A stretch of DNA of 64,000 nucleotides from Orbilia blumenaviensis (lineage: Eukaryota > Ascomycota > Orbiliomycetes > Orbiliales > Orbiliaceae), in NCBI GenBank assembly GCA_036872755.1, contig JAVHNS010000011.1, positions 1,178,001 to 1,242,000 on the forward strand. Reading direction: 5' to 3'. This document shows, piece after piece, positions 12,222 through 25,535 of this stretch. Position 1 is the first letter of the stretch. The number at the start of each line of letters is the position of its first letter. Under the pieces are notes generated by a model. That model ran no database searches. It was given only the letters and a program-made list of their open reading frames with translations, and was not told the DNA's origin. A program made the translations under genes and the position numbers.

Positions 12222-12374
12222 TCACGATCCCTTTGCCTCGCAATCCTCGCACTTGTAATCATGTTGTACTATTCTCTCCTTCGGGACACAACTTGACGTT
12301 CTCGATGCAGCGCACGTGACTTTAGTGCAAGTCTTGTGGCCACAGCTGTAAACTGAGACGAGATTTTGGCACAT
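12222..12374 (-). CDS. Small Cys-rich 'CGH' protein, 50 aa, function unknown
   Basis: Short minus-strand ORF starting at ATG 12374 and ending at TGA 12222. It begins MCQNLVSVYSCGHKTCTKVTC and ends YKCEDCEAKGS. The pattern is Cys2, a C-G-H tripeptide at 11-13, further cysteines and a terminal C-x2-C, with seven cysteines in 50 residues, which suggests metal binding. From memory, ascomycete genomes carry many uncharacterised short proteins of the form MC...CGH...C-x2-C; I could not verify a match. A larger open frame extends upstream to 12446 but lacks an ATG. An extra exon at either end is possible. A second ORF of similar character lies at 43909-44076. Real gene possible but unproven. Confidence 0.45.
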   Translation of the reverse strand: MCQNLVSVYSCGHKTCTKVTCAASRTSSCVPKERIVQHDYKCEDCEAKGS

Positions 12375-15300
12375 TGTGAGGGTCGTGCGTGTGTAGCAAA
12401 AATGTGGAGCTGCCAGGTCGGCCCCAGGGATCTTCTTCCTGCACAACTAGCTCCGTTTGCAACTTGACCGCACCGAGTAGCAGAGAGGAAGGGGGAAAGT
12501 TTCCGCACGGTCGAAGGGGCTGTTGGCTGAGCTATCGAGAGTCTGAAAACCGTAGCGTGCTATAACTTGTCGTCCCAAGCTTTCTCGATCTTTGTGACAT
12601 AAATATGTTAAGGCGGCGGAAATTCTATGGGGTCTGGTTTGAGATACCAACAACGCTCCTAGCTCTAGCTTGTCGATTGTCTGCGACGAACGAATGAAAG
12701 GGCTTCAGGGAAGAGGTCGAAAAAGTGGATACGCAGGAGAGGAATGAGAAAACTAAAGAAGATCTGGATGCAAGAGAGGTATGCCCTTCTTTTTATAAAG
12801 ATCCAGCCATGAACCCGACAACGCGGTTCCGGTCCGTAGGTGGTGCCATTGTTGCCAAAGGGAAGATAGCCCGTAGATATCTCCTGAAAGGATGCGGATG
12901 AGGTTGCGTCGTGCCCTACCGCGGGTGGGGTGTCTTGCAAAATAATAAATTATACCTACCATGGGGATATAAGGTGACTTCGCCATTAGCATGGACTGAC
13001 GCCCGTTGATTCGATCAGAGTTTCGTCCGTTGGATACGGTACATACCTACACCGTGCATCCTAGCCAGAGACCCCGGCGGGCATGCCCTGCAACCTGTTC
13101 CTTTGCTTTCTGCTCTTGCTGCTTGTGTACTGGAGCTACGACTATTGAAGCTAGCCGGCACCTTGCGTGGTAGACACGGCAAGGAATTCGTACTCAGAAA
13201 TAGGCCCTTGGTTGGCTCCTTGTTAGTGGCGCGAGGCTTCCCCAATCTCGACTGATTTGCATTTGCGGGAAGCATCCAGCTTGGCCTATTCGTCAGATCC
13301 GAGGGCACTTTTTCTCAGCATCGTATTGTATCAAATCATATGTACCATGGCATGGTACGGCGAAGGGGGCAAAGACGGTTACCTGGTAAATTTAATTGAC
13401 TGGAAGCAAGACCAAAACTCAGAGCATCGTACGTGCTCCAGACTGGTTTAGCGTAGTCTGGGCCCCGTCGGCAGCTTGACCTCGAATGGGCACTCCGAAC
13501 GATGTATGAAAGGTCTAGAGCTCGCACACTATCATGGGGTCAACGGGACTAACGCAACACGATAGCTCGATAACGTCCGCACCCCCAGTCCCTTAGGCTT
13601 TCTTGCGTGCTCTCGGCTTTGATCGAGGGTGTATGGATTGGGCATGATACCAAGATCGATGATTCAGGTCGAAATTCCAATGTTCCAAATTTCTGTTTCA
13701 ATTGATTCAATTTCAATCTCTCGTTCAATCTCGCCCGTCATCCGAAAAACACCCCCGCATGCGCATGTACATGTACATTACATATTACATATACGTGTGG
13801 ATGTATGTACCCAAGTACCCAAGTCCTACGTATGCATGAGTAAAGCAGTAAAAGTATCTGACCGCTATATAATAATACAAACGGTGTTATTGCGAGGGAC
13901 GGTTCCATAGGTTTCCCAAACCGCGGGTTTTTCTGTGCTTCGCCTTACTGTGCCGAATGGCACACTTTCAAGTTCATGACCCTCCAAAACCAGCTCGACC
14001 GGCCTACCCTTGTCAGTAACCAACTCCAGAAACCTTCTAGAGGCCTTCTTCGAGCGCTTTGATACAGGGCACTCATGTCATGAAGTCTTAAGTCGAAACT
14101 CTAGACAATGGCCGGCCACATGGTCACACAAAATTATCCTGTTTGATATAAGTCATGTCGCCGCCTTCGGTTGAAGCTTAACTCTGCGAGCCCATTCACA
14201 ATTGCACAGCATCACGAGACTGCGACGGCCTGCTAACATGGGATATGATCTGAGACTGCTCAAGCAGGTTGCCAGGTGTGATGCGACTACCAGCTAATCT
14301 AGATCAGAACGGCAGATATTGCATTCTGTCCCAGTTTGGCACCTCTTCCTGATCGAGATCCGGTTCCAGCTACCCACAGAACCAACATATGGTTAGTACC
14401 AACACCCAAGCAGTTGGCCTAAAATTCACTTCGCCTTTCTGCAGACGGCGGAAGTGAGGTCCCACCCCGCCCTCCGAGCGGTTATTCACATCTAATTCTT
14501 TGACAAATCATATAACGCGACTACACGCCGGGCTGCTGCACCACTATCCTTGCGCCCATCCAGTAATTCCCCGAGAGATTACGCATTTCGCTGATTGTTG
14601 CTAACAGCAAACAAGCAAAAGAGGGTGTGCTTTGGACCCTGTTTCTTTTCCTTTTTTTGTTTCTTCGAAATAAGGCCTAGATGTAGCAGATTTAGCGAGC
14701 CTTCGGCGAGATTGCAGATCCTGGACGAGACGTCTTGTCTTCGAAACGAAAGGAGATAGAAGAGCGAGATCCCGATAGGATATAATTAATGCACGGCTCG
14801 TATAGAATGTTCTGCCGTACGGAGTAATGGATATATAATATCCTTTTTTTTTTTTTTTTTTTTTTTTTCAGGCTTATATCCTGTAGACGGGAGGACTTTC
14901 GTCCACAAAATTAATTCAAAGTCTCCCGTGCCCCTCGGTTTCACGGTTTTACCCACCAGGAGTCGACGGGGCCTCGGTCAATGCAACGAACGTGCATTCG
15001 AAGACTAAAAAATAGATGAGCAAAAAACCCTCAACTGTGCTCCACATTAATTGAGGACGAACAATGCAGCTCCTCAGTTCTCCAGACAGCCAAGATATGA
15101 GATCTCAAACCCATACAATAAAATACATTTTAAGGCAAAGCTAGAGACGAGGGAATATGGAGATTGTGAGTTTATGAATGACGTGGCTCGTCTCGATTGT
15201 CAAATTTAGGCCTCAGCTCGGGCTCTTATGAGTTCCTCGTTTGGATGGAACAGGAATCATCACAGCAGATCGCTTTTGAAACATATTGCTGATTCTTCTG

Positions 15301-18300
15301 AAGCAGCTGCATGGGAACACTCGAGCTGGTAAACTTGAGGAGTTTTTCGCTTCAACCACCCAAACTCATTCACTGACACATGCTAATTAAATGCTGTCGT
15401 TTGCAAATGCATTCCGTTTGTTTAAGCTGCGCAGATTTCAAAACAACAAGCTTGCTGTATGCATCCACACTGGGTAGCGAGCTGTAGCCAGCTGTAGCTT
15501 GTGCAGCACTGCATATATTAGACAGGCTTGGACCTGTGCCCAAATGAAGGTACTGCACTGCCAATTGGCTGCACTTAGTTTTCTGACATGCAAATCCCAG
15601 CAGAATGGCTGTGGCACCAAAAGTGTTGCCAGACGCGCCTCTGACCAGCTATATGCATTGAAATGAGAGCTCGAGAGTGATGCATTGACAAGATACGATG
15701 CGGCGTTCATTTTACGTACAAGAACGTACTTGAATATTTCCGTGGTAAATGAGAGATATTCGACAGAGTAAGCATTAAGTTGTCTGACTAGCCGTATGAA
15801 TCGCTCGCTCGCACGTACCCAAACGGAATGTCCGAGCCTTAGTTTCCCCCACTGTGGAGGAATATACAGGGTTCGAGATAAAGCTCCAAACCAAACGTGG
15901 ATTGGCCATTTAAACCAGAGCGTTTTAAGCCTTTACTTTATAGCTCCGAGGTTAGGCTACAGCCTCTCATACAGCCTCTCACTAACGATCACCGAGTACG
16001 AAGCCAAAGACAGACATCAAGAATAGCATCTATACGCTTACGCCTCAATGGCCCAAAAACCCTTGAGCAAAATCGAAAATATTAGCCTCGTAGTCCCTAG
16101 TCCCTCCTAAACGATAGAATCGCTGCCTGCTACACAAATACCCCACAGTGCAAGGTTCTAGTCCGTCTATGCGCTAGCATCGATGATTAGCTTCGTTGGC
16201 CGGAGCTCGGGATGAATCCCATTTTGCTCGTCTAGACAGACAGAGATCGGGGATACATTGCCGTCGGGGAATACCGCCTCTTTTTGACCAAGCCCGTAAA
16301 TTTGAACGCTAGGGTTCCCTTTCCATTTTCCATTTGTTTATTTTTTCTGATAAGTGGATCTCCATAGGCGAAGCATTCGGACTGACCCCACTCTGTCGAC
16401 GGGTATACCTGTCTATCCCCAACAAGCAAAGCAGTCTCGCTTCTTGGCAATTTGGAGTATGGAATAAATTCCAAAATACACTCAGGCCAGGTTTTTGAGT
16501 TTCGCCAGGTTGTTCTGGGAGATAAGCCGGTTTTTCGATCTTGGCAGTTAGCCTTATGGAACTGGGGATCGTACTATAAGGTCTCACGAGACCACAAACT
16601 TCCTGCTAGAAACTCCTGATTAATTGACAGCTGTGCGATTATGCGTGTGAATCGGAAATCTAGAACTAACATGTACAGAGCTCTCATGTGATACGAGAAA
16701 GACAGAATATATCCATACACACCGGCGTTCTCAGTTTAAGCTTAATGGTAATCAACACCTCAAAACATGGCACCGGACCGCGCTGGTGACTGATATCTGC
16801 AAGCAACAGCCGTCACTATCACAGACAGTTATCCCGAGATGGAGCCGGTCCCGATAAACTGGCCGAGGATTAGGTAGATGCAATGCGCCGCTGACCGTGT
16901 GATTTATCGCGCGTCGAGGAGGTCTAGGTAGCCACGCTACAGGAAACGACATTTCCCATGTCGCAGCAGGCGAATATTAGGTTGATTCAGATATCTTGTG
17001 CCCTGAAGAACCATATGCAAGAGCGATTTACGAGCGGAAGCCGGAAAGCGGATCGTAAAAAGGTCAGCCGCTCCCTAACGCTTTTCCTCGAGCCCTCGTT
17101 CGTCGCGGATGTGCCCCGGATTGAAGCTACATGCATAGCAAAACCGTCCAATAGTTGCAGTTTATGCGTTGTGTGATATCGGGATTTGCAGTCCTTTTCC
17201 TGAATCAAGGGAAAGTTTTTCTGCTTCCTTTCCCAAGCTGCGGTGTGATAAAAGCGGCTGCGCGCCAGCGATAAAATGTGACATTATAGGCCCCTCTCCC
17301 ATCGCTGGGAAATACCAACCTCGCACACGTGGTGCTGGAACTGGTGGCCTCGAGTTTTAGGAGCTCGTCTCGAAGTTCGATCGTGATCATAGGTTTTCGG
17401 AAGCTGTTGTGGACTTCCGGTAAGCGGGTTTCTGGGGGTTCTTCAATCATAATCGATTGTGCAATGCTGACGGGGTATATAACTGTGCCGTCTCCACCGT
17501 CCCATTGCCATGCCCTCGGACGAAGAAGTGTTCCAACATCCAATTATCTCACCACCTATAATTAAGGATTTTATAATGGTTAAATGCAGTCTGGGATCCT
17601 AATATCACATCTGGTTTTAGTGTACTACTGGCAGAATTCCACAAGGATTTATAGCGTATATGCCCGATGTTCCCTTGTCCATTTCAAAAAATCGTCCACA
17701 TCCATCCTCTTTGCCCGTAGTTTCATGGCATAATTGCCATTATAAAAATTTAGTTGCTGAGGGGTTGCTGAGGGTGATGTAGTACTCTTCGGGCAGCTCC
17801 TTCATTTCGAACACCCACAAGCTATATTAATTCCAAGCCTGTGTCACATGGCAGGGATCCCGCCTTCAAAATGCAACATGGTTTTGCGTTTGGATTCTCG
17901 GGACTTGTGTCGGCTTGACGATTGATCAACGTGAAATTCCGTATATCATTCTAGATTAGGAAAAACAACGGATTCCGAGGCTAGCCGCCGACAGTGCTAT
18001 AATTTGCACCAGTTTTAAAACTTTGAGGGCACATATCGACCTGATCTCCAAATTAAACTAGAATGGTATTCCCGCATTGCCATGGCATCGTTAAATAAGT
18101 AGTTCCCTTGAGTGTTCGCTTCGCATTACCATGTGACATTAAGCCTTAATGCACCTAGTGTAGAGTATCGGTACCCAGCAAGCCATTGTGCCAACGTCTC
18201 GATTTTTTATTTTTTTATTTTCGAAATCCCTAACGTAGCTAACTCAATTAAGACCGGGAGGGTATCTGGAATTAGAGTGTCTACGGGTCCGATCGATCGA

Positions 18301-18996
18301 TCAATCGCGCTCGTACGAGACTATAAGCTAAACTGCTTGTACACAAAATAATCTAGTTAGACAAACTATAGTATCGTAGCGTCGCGTCGATTGTAAAACT
18401 AAAAAAACCTAGGTAGTATTGGCACCGAGTTAATTCCGGCGCTCAGGCCTAATTCTTATTGTAGTCCGGGCCGGACCCACACAGCTAAAGGTCTTTCTTC
18501 AATCAATTGGATCAAATATATATAAGGCTGATATCGCAATAGTGATGTCAATTTACTGGTGTGTAAGTTAGTTTGTACATGGGGCCCCAGCGTCTAAGCA
18601 TTAACCGCCATGCGTCCCAGATCGGTTCGTGGCGTACTGACGGAGTGGATCTCCGGATATCGATCGGGACTCGGCGGGTATCTAAAACATTCGGACTTTC
18701 TGATCTTGCATTACAGGATGCAATGCATGTCATATACGTGTTCCCTTTTAACTCGGGGTTAGTGGACTGACAGGGAACCAGGGCCGACGACTTGAGAGAC
18801 TAGAGCATTACTCGCGGACCGCGAGACATCGCGACACTGATGATCGTTGGAGCTGTGAAGGTCAACTAATCGGTTTCAGAACAAAAACAGACGACTGTTG
18901 TAAATTGACTTAAAATCCAAACCCATTCTCACTATTTTGTTACAATGTCCTTTCATTAATGCATTTATATATTTATCACGTCATCTTGCGCCCGCC
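12375..18996. other. Gene desert, left part
   Basis: About 6.6 kb without a convincing gene. ORFs are short, overlapping and compositionally random. Items seen: alternating CATG/ACAT sequence around 13755-13810, a 25-base T tract (14844-14868), short direct duplications near 15955-15990, and a 112-codon minus-strand frame (17205-17543) whose composition looks coding-like but which I cannot assign. Confidence 0.4.
14844..14868. repeat. Poly(T) tract, 25 bases
   Basis: Uninterrupted T run in intergenic DNA. Confidence 0.95.
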
Positions 18997-19340
18997 CGGG
19001 CCACTTCGTGGAGGTTGGCTTGCAAGACCACACACAGCAATTGTTAAATCGCTGTGTTAGTATTGGTGTCCAGAGGCGTGGCATAGCGAGTTGTCTTCTG
19101 AATCTCATTTTACATTTATGTTCTGATATTATGAAATCAGATACTTAACCTTAAGAGTGCGAAACAAGGCTGTTGGAATTTGTGTTCCAGGCTGTACGTA
19201 CGTTATAACCACTCCCGAGGCTAGACATTATAGTACGGGCGCTAGTGGGGACTTATTAACAACTGTCTTAGTTAGTCCAAACAAATTTTAAAATTATAGG
19301 TTGATCTAGCTTTGTAAACCAGCCTCCACGAAGTGGCCCG
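18997..19340. mobile_element. MITE-like element with about 31-bp terminal inverted repeats
   Basis: The sequence CGGGCCACTTCGTGGAGG at 18997-19014 recurs in inverted orientation at 19323-19340. Homology continues inward for about 13 more bases with only C/T and G/A differences (roughly 19015-19027 against 19310-19322). The 344-bp interior has no ORF. The size and inverted ends fit a non-autonomous DNA transposon remnant. I see no clear target-site duplication, so the exact ends are uncertain. The mismatches are all transitions, which repeat-induced point mutation would produce but ordinary decay could too. Confidence 0.55.
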
Positions 19341-22300
19341 CATTTTGTGTACATACAGACATAGCAACTAATGTATGGTTTACCTTGTTAGCAGCTGTCC
19401 GGGTCCAGCGCCGAGACTAGGGTTTACCAATGCTTAGGGTATTCTCGATTGCCAAATATTAAAGATTTCAGTTTGAACTCGTAGGTTAACTGTTTACAAT
19501 TAAATTTATCGCCACCGGCCCTAGTTGTTCACCATCCTTGTGTTCAAGGAACCACTTCAAGTCCCTCCGAATTCCCCCTTTATCTTCCAACCCGGGCCCC
19601 ATGAATAGCCTCTTGATTACCTCATTATAACTATATGATACAACTCTCGCGACTCGCAGGATGCTTAGGGACGGGGTCTTCAGTCTGCAAACTTACCTTC
19701 AGCCCATAGCACTATATAGCGAGTCGAGTCACAACAGCATCTACCCTCCAAGTTGTCTATATTGGCAGCGCATAAAATTCAATTTGTCCAATCTAAAAAG
19801 GCACCAAGACCTAGATGAATAAAATTAAAGAATAGAAGAAGAAAAACTCGGTTGATGTGGAGTATGTGTACACCACGGAAAGAGCCAAGGAGTGAAGTCG
19901 AAGATCGATAGCCTGCCAAACGTTGCAAATCTTCAAATCCATGAGCTTATGAGCTGATGGACAAATTTGCGAATTTGCACCATTCTAGTTGGGGCTTAAA
20001 CACGAAGTTTATATAATTATTAGCCACCGGGGACATGGAGATCAGGGGTCAGATCTTAGAACTATTTGGCCCCCTTCCCCGCAAAAGTACTTTTTCCGGT
20101 AGCCCGAGGCTGGGGGGTACATGCGCGAACGAACTATGATATCAAGTTGGGATATTTCGATATCATATTAGAGTAGCCATCTCTCCCCATGGCTCTCGGT
20201 GTTTCTATTGCGCGCCAATGTCTGTATAACATTGATATAGTAAAAATATACAATAACAAAGCCTCCATACATCCAATGAAGAAGAAGAAGAGGCCGTGTA
20301 AAATATGCGATGGCATACAAACTTTGAATCCAAATGGGAATACGGACTGGTCTAGTGAACTATATATACTTGAATGAGCCTCATGTTCGTCTCGAAGCCA
20401 GCTACAGGCAGTACAGGGCTAAGAATCTGGGGCCGTACTCGCATCCTCTGAGATCAGACAGGGTAACTGAACAAACCATTCAGTAGGCATACACCATGGC
20501 GGAATATTCCCGAGGGTAGGGACCCATAATTGATGTTTCATATCGAGACCCTAGGCCCTGCTCAACCACTGGCTTGACAGCCCAATCCGCAGATGTTTTT
20601 CCGGCAGCAAATGTAAGATTAGTCTGAGCTAATCTAGAAACTAGCCAACCTTTAAAAAGTATTGAAATTTCAGCCGAAGGGTATTGTTACTAGCATACTA
20701 GTAATCTTTGGGTTTCTAAAGAAATTGAAATTGAACGAAGCCACAGTATCGATATATCAGGGGACAAATTTTCTTCCGAGGGAAATAACCCTCGCCCAAA
20801 GCATCGCATATGCACAAGAAGTCCCAGGCTCATGGTCGGCTATTGTTTCATCGGTTTTCCTATATCTCAAATCTTAGCCCCAAGTTCCGAAACCCGCTAC
20901 TGCAACATAATCAGCATGTGAGAGCGATTAATTTTCTGCTTAAAAAGCCAGGAGATAGCCTTGACAAAGCATGCGTGTTAAGTTATCAGCTTGATTAAAG
21001 TTTTGGACCCCCAAGGTCTGATACATGCATATTAGATATGCCTATCCCCGAGTCCTCATTTCCGCCCATTCCGTCTTATGAGGAATTGTGTTTTCCCGTA
21101 TCGGGAGAATACGAACATAATGATGTTCTGAGATCAGGTATCAAGTATCAAATATAGTATTCATGTTATCTATAGGACCCATGAGTAATACAATAATACT
21201 TATCGTGGCGTTTCGGGATGGGGATGACAATTACTGCCCTCTCGCTCTGGCGGAACTTTTAAAAATTCGATAACGCCATAATACTGGATTTTGATCACCA
21301 TCGAGGATTAAGAGCTTATCGAACAGTCTAGCTTGGAGCCAGGAATAACCAAAGACTCGGGATACCGGAAAACTAAACCAACCAATCCTCACATGGGAAA
21401 ATTTTTAAGCATATCCACTTCGTTCGATCCTAGTATCAGGTCTAACATTCATTCGCAGCTGGCCGACCACGACTTAAGTATAGTATTAGCTAACAGTGTC
21501 GTATTTCCCGCATTCTGAGTGGATTCCGACGGAGCATATGAAGACGCGCAAGGTATCCTCGTTTCCCGACCTACCAACCCGCAGTTGATAATGTAAAATA
21601 GGCCGTAGGCTTAAAACTTCCCGACATAAGACACATGCCAATAAATGCTCAAATCTTAAAACCATTACACGAAAAAATAAAATAAGAAATATATAAAAAT
21701 ATCAGAGACAAAAAAACTTCATCCGATCCATGCATTATTCGCTTCTACCCGCAAACTATACAAAATAGGAAGCTCATGAGCTCTTCTTGAAAAAGGAAAG
21801 CGGCTATAGTGCCAGTAGCTAGTCGGATCTTATCTTTGTTGATATCACCGTCCATCAAAAGATCATTCCACCCTCGTGATATGCGAGGAAAATTTTTTGT
21901 ATATATCAGAACCTTTCGGGATAGTGCCTATCAAGAAGAGAAGGCCAGACCGCCACCAGACCACGGCCCACTATCGGAATTAAAAAATTCTCACCATTCC
22001 AAGGTCAGACATCTTTTCCACTGTTAGGCCCTGCAAGGTACACGAGTGAAAAAAGTCCCGCTGCGTTATTTTTGCCAACCCGATCCCGAAAAAAAATATT
22101 CAGAAGCCAAAAAGCAAGCCATATAGCAGGCCGTTTTATGTAGGACAAGGTGGGCCTGGAAAATGCGGAGAAGCCTGGCTATCTTGGGATAGTGAGCTTA
22201 TTCGGACCTGCTCCGGTTTGTTTGGTTATCGCAGGCCCTACCCGCGGTCTCGGGTCCTTGATATCAGTTGACATCGGGATGTCGCCGGTACCCAATTCGG

Positions 22301-24642
22301 GCCGTGCTCGAAACATATCGGGCCACACATGCTCAAGGTAGCAAGCCGAAATTCCCGAGTCAGTCGGATAGGCCCGCGTCGAAAGCAGTTGACTTCGAGC
22401 AATAGAGCTCCATGTCTTGATCCGCCACCGACGCACTCAAAATGCGATCGTCATTTTTTTTTTGAAGAAGGAAAGCAATGCCGGTTTTTCGAATCTGCGC
22501 TGCAAGGAATCACATGAAGTCCCCGCAGTCATGTAAGCCCTGACCATCTGCAGCTCCCAATATAGAGCCTTGTCCAGTCCCAGTAAACATGTGCCCCTCT
22601 AAACTGCCAAATGCTGCATACAGCATGGTCTCCTTCTTAGCGATCACTAGGATAATCCTGATCTGCGCTTGAAGCGGTCGACGACGAATAGTTTGAATTC
22701 ACCACACCATTCAGCTCCCAAATGCCATCATTAGGCATTATTAGACCCCACTACACACAAAACGGGGATTGGAATTGGTGCTCCCGAAAGTATATCTGCC
22801 GTGCCATGCCGAGCATGGATAAGGTACGTAGATACTTACTTTTCGTAGCACTTTTCGGCACAGAGATCCACATCTTTAGAAGGTCAATTTCGTTGCGACG
22901 ATAGGGTTGGTGGATGCAAAGTTACGCATGCAGAAGTATGTAGATATTCCGTGAGATCATGCTGGGATACCCCGCAATATCCCGTCAAACGAAAACTACA
23001 GGAAAAAGGGATTTTCGAACGTCGAGGAACCATCCGTCTACAGGGTTGAAGTGGGTACATCGACGGTCTTTGCGCATCTGGCCGCCTGGGCATGATTGTT
23101 TGCGGCTGGAATGGTATGATAGTGGTCTTTCAAAAATCGAAACAAATTTTCACTACAGGAACACAAACAAACATTGCAGCTCCGCGTCTTTTCAACAAAA
23201 ATTTTCTGTGGCTAAAATTTTTTTTTTTTTTTGTCGGCACGCACCGAAAATTTTGTCGGTAGAGCTCTCGATTGAGACTTCTCGGCTCTGAGGCTTGTAC
23301 ACGAGGTTTGCGGAGTCATTTTTGGCTCATGGAAGCGAAGGGAAAAAAAGAGGGTCGGCAGGCCGAAGGTCCGCCTTGAATTTTTCAGCAACCCGGCTTC
23401 TCCAGCCCGGGTGGTCGGATGTCAACTGATTGCATAACAGATTCAGTTCAGCCGGTTCGACATTGTGCCGTGCACACCGATAGAGGTCGAGGGAAAGGAG
23501 CTAGTCGAATGCAGCCAATAATATACAGCCAAGATATGCAACAAGCCCCACTCTCAAGAAGCTTAACGAGGAAAAAGGATGTTAGCTTTCATAGTTTCGT
23601 GTCACATCTGGGGAGAAGAGGCCAGAGAGACAAAGCCATGGACCATTGACATGCATGAAAGATTGCATATCTGCGCATTAGAATTCCTACTAATGTTGTG
23701 GGGGGACAAAGCAATAAGCAATTTGATAACAGAAACTGTCGTCAGCCAGGCCCCAAGCTCTCCCGGCTACCGCGGGGTTGAAAGCCATAAGCCCGAGCCT
23801 CTCAACAGGAAAAATAAAAAAAGAAAGAGGATGAAGGATACTTCGAAGGATTTCCCTTGCATTAATGATGAGGGATTGGAAATCTGTATTGATAATTGAC
23901 AGCTGACAAAAGCAGCCGATGCCCGGGCCTTACGCAGTTGGTAACCTTACCCCAGACTCATTGCGTTCGACATGCATTACTTCAGCATGCCATGCCGGTG
24001 TTAATACCAGAATCCGACTCCGCGAGCTCCTGGACCCTGAACAAAAAAAATAAGAATGGATTCGCCGTGGAAGATTCCATTGATCATCTGCTTGGGAATG
24101 TTAATCAAAGGGGTGCGATCTAGACTTGACCACCACGTGCGAATGGTGTGAACTCGATCGGATGGCATTTGCCTCCGAGGGAAGTCGGTTGGATGACGCT
24201 GGGGACACCAAACGTCAGTGGCCCTCGTTCACTGATAAGCTTAAATGCACGAGGAACCAATGACGGGGGTCCGTTCCGCCAGGGATGTCCTGATTTGCTG
24301 CTATTCCAGCTCACATCCTTGAAGCGACCAGGGCGAACAGCAGGAAGAGAAGGTGTGTGGAGCTCCAGGATTTTGGCCCCTCTTCCACAGGACTGAGGAC
24401 TGGCATTCCGGCTGGGAAGAATTGGGCAATTTTGGCTCAACACCATCAGGAAAATGGCAGGACTATCACCACCTCCCAAGCAGAAGCCGGCTGTGGGTTA
24501 GCGTCACACTAATTACTAACTGCGCTCGATCGACCGCCGTTCGCTTTCGCCAGCCTCAGTAGAGGGTTAACCTGCATTTTTTATGAACTGGCACACCTTT
24601 TTTCCCAGGCCAATAGACGGCGAGCTGAGTCTGTTGTGCCCT
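19341..24642. other. Gene desert, right part
   Basis: About 5.3 kb with no supported gene. The minus strand at about 19500-19630 reads open for about 40 codons (segments such as MGPGLEDKGG and RRDLKWFLEHKDGEQLG), then meets stops. A possible GTAAGT...ATATAG intron lies just upstream of that frame at about 19636-19700. A 119-codon minus-strand frame at 24120-24479 is also unassigned. These could be gene relics. Confidence 0.35.
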
Positions 24643-25155
24643 TTAATTCGCCGGCTTCGATACATCTTGGCCAATTCCCTTAGGATCCCACCATTGCCTC
24701 GCCGCTTGTTTGTGTCTGTGTCCAGATGTATCGTGCGTATTGTTTGTATGCGAGTACCTGTAACAAAGGAATGGTACAGCCTCCCACCCCCTTCGTCGAT
24801 GATCATTGTTGGTTGAAGTTGGCAAGTCCAAGAAGCTCTCTGTTGTAGATTCACACAGCCAAGCGTTCCACTGCCGCCTGGAAATAGTAACGACTTGCCC
24901 TTTTCCTCCCTTGTTTGGATCTCAGACAGAAACGTAGCCTCGCGAGAAGGCGGCCAGGCCGCTCTTGCGAATTCCCTGCGGTTGAGACGGGGTTTTGAAA
25001 GGGGAATTAAGGTTATCCCCCGCCTTCGTCCGGTACAACGGGTACAACGTGACCTCATAGATGGTCTTGACCTCCTCGCGCATTGCATCAAGCCGACCAC
25101 CCTGGAATTTTCAAACGCTAAATGAAAGAAGGTTGCGGAACTCTTCGTGTGCCAT
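24643..25155 (-). pseudogene. Possible decayed gene: one long frame broken by two TGA codons
   Basis: From ATG 25155 the minus-strand frame runs 14 codons to TGA (25111-25113), 62 codons to TGA (24922-24924), and about 93 more codons to TAA at 24643. The middle piece (for example AMREEVKTIYEVTLYPLYRT) has a protein-like composition. Both stops are TGA, one transition from CGA. I recognise no family. An overlapping frame on the same strand (24567-25100) is open for 177 codons, so chance openness in this GC-balanced DNA is a real alternative. Confidence 0.2.
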
Positions 25156-25535
25156 TACGTGGGGGAGGTTTTCCTTTTTCCTGCAATGGCCGTACGCCGA
25201 ATTGGTGATCAGATGCTACAGCCACTACACCACCACCTGGGGAAAGAACCTTTTCGTCTTGGAGCTCTCTGCGAGGATTATAAGAACCTCCCCTCCTACC
25301 CTCTCCTCCCTCCTATTTTTTTCAGTTTCATCAGTAGCCTCTACCAACAATACGCAGTATCACATCTCATTCACCAGTCATTACACACAGTCCTTTCGAA
25401 GAAGATATCACAAAAAAGTTTCGTCTGTATAATTTATAACATATCGGTCTCGCAAGTCGAAGCCTTCCAACAGTTCAATAATCATCCCTCGATATACATA
25501 TATTTCCCTTAATAAACTTCAAAACTTATTTCAAA
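25156..25535 (+). promoter_or_regulatory. Promoter and 5' leader of the small ORF at 25536
   Basis: A TTATAA box lies at 25278-25283, followed by a strongly pyrimidine-rich block (25287-25330) and a long A/T/C leader ending TTTCAAAATGC. This arrangement is typical of a well-expressed fungal promoter and supports the reality of the downstream ORF. Confidence 0.5.

Noticed and set aside
24567..25100. 177-codon minus-strand ORF
   Set aside because: Overlaps another coding-like frame, starts internally, is Arg/Ser-rich without recognisable motifs and probably reflects chance.
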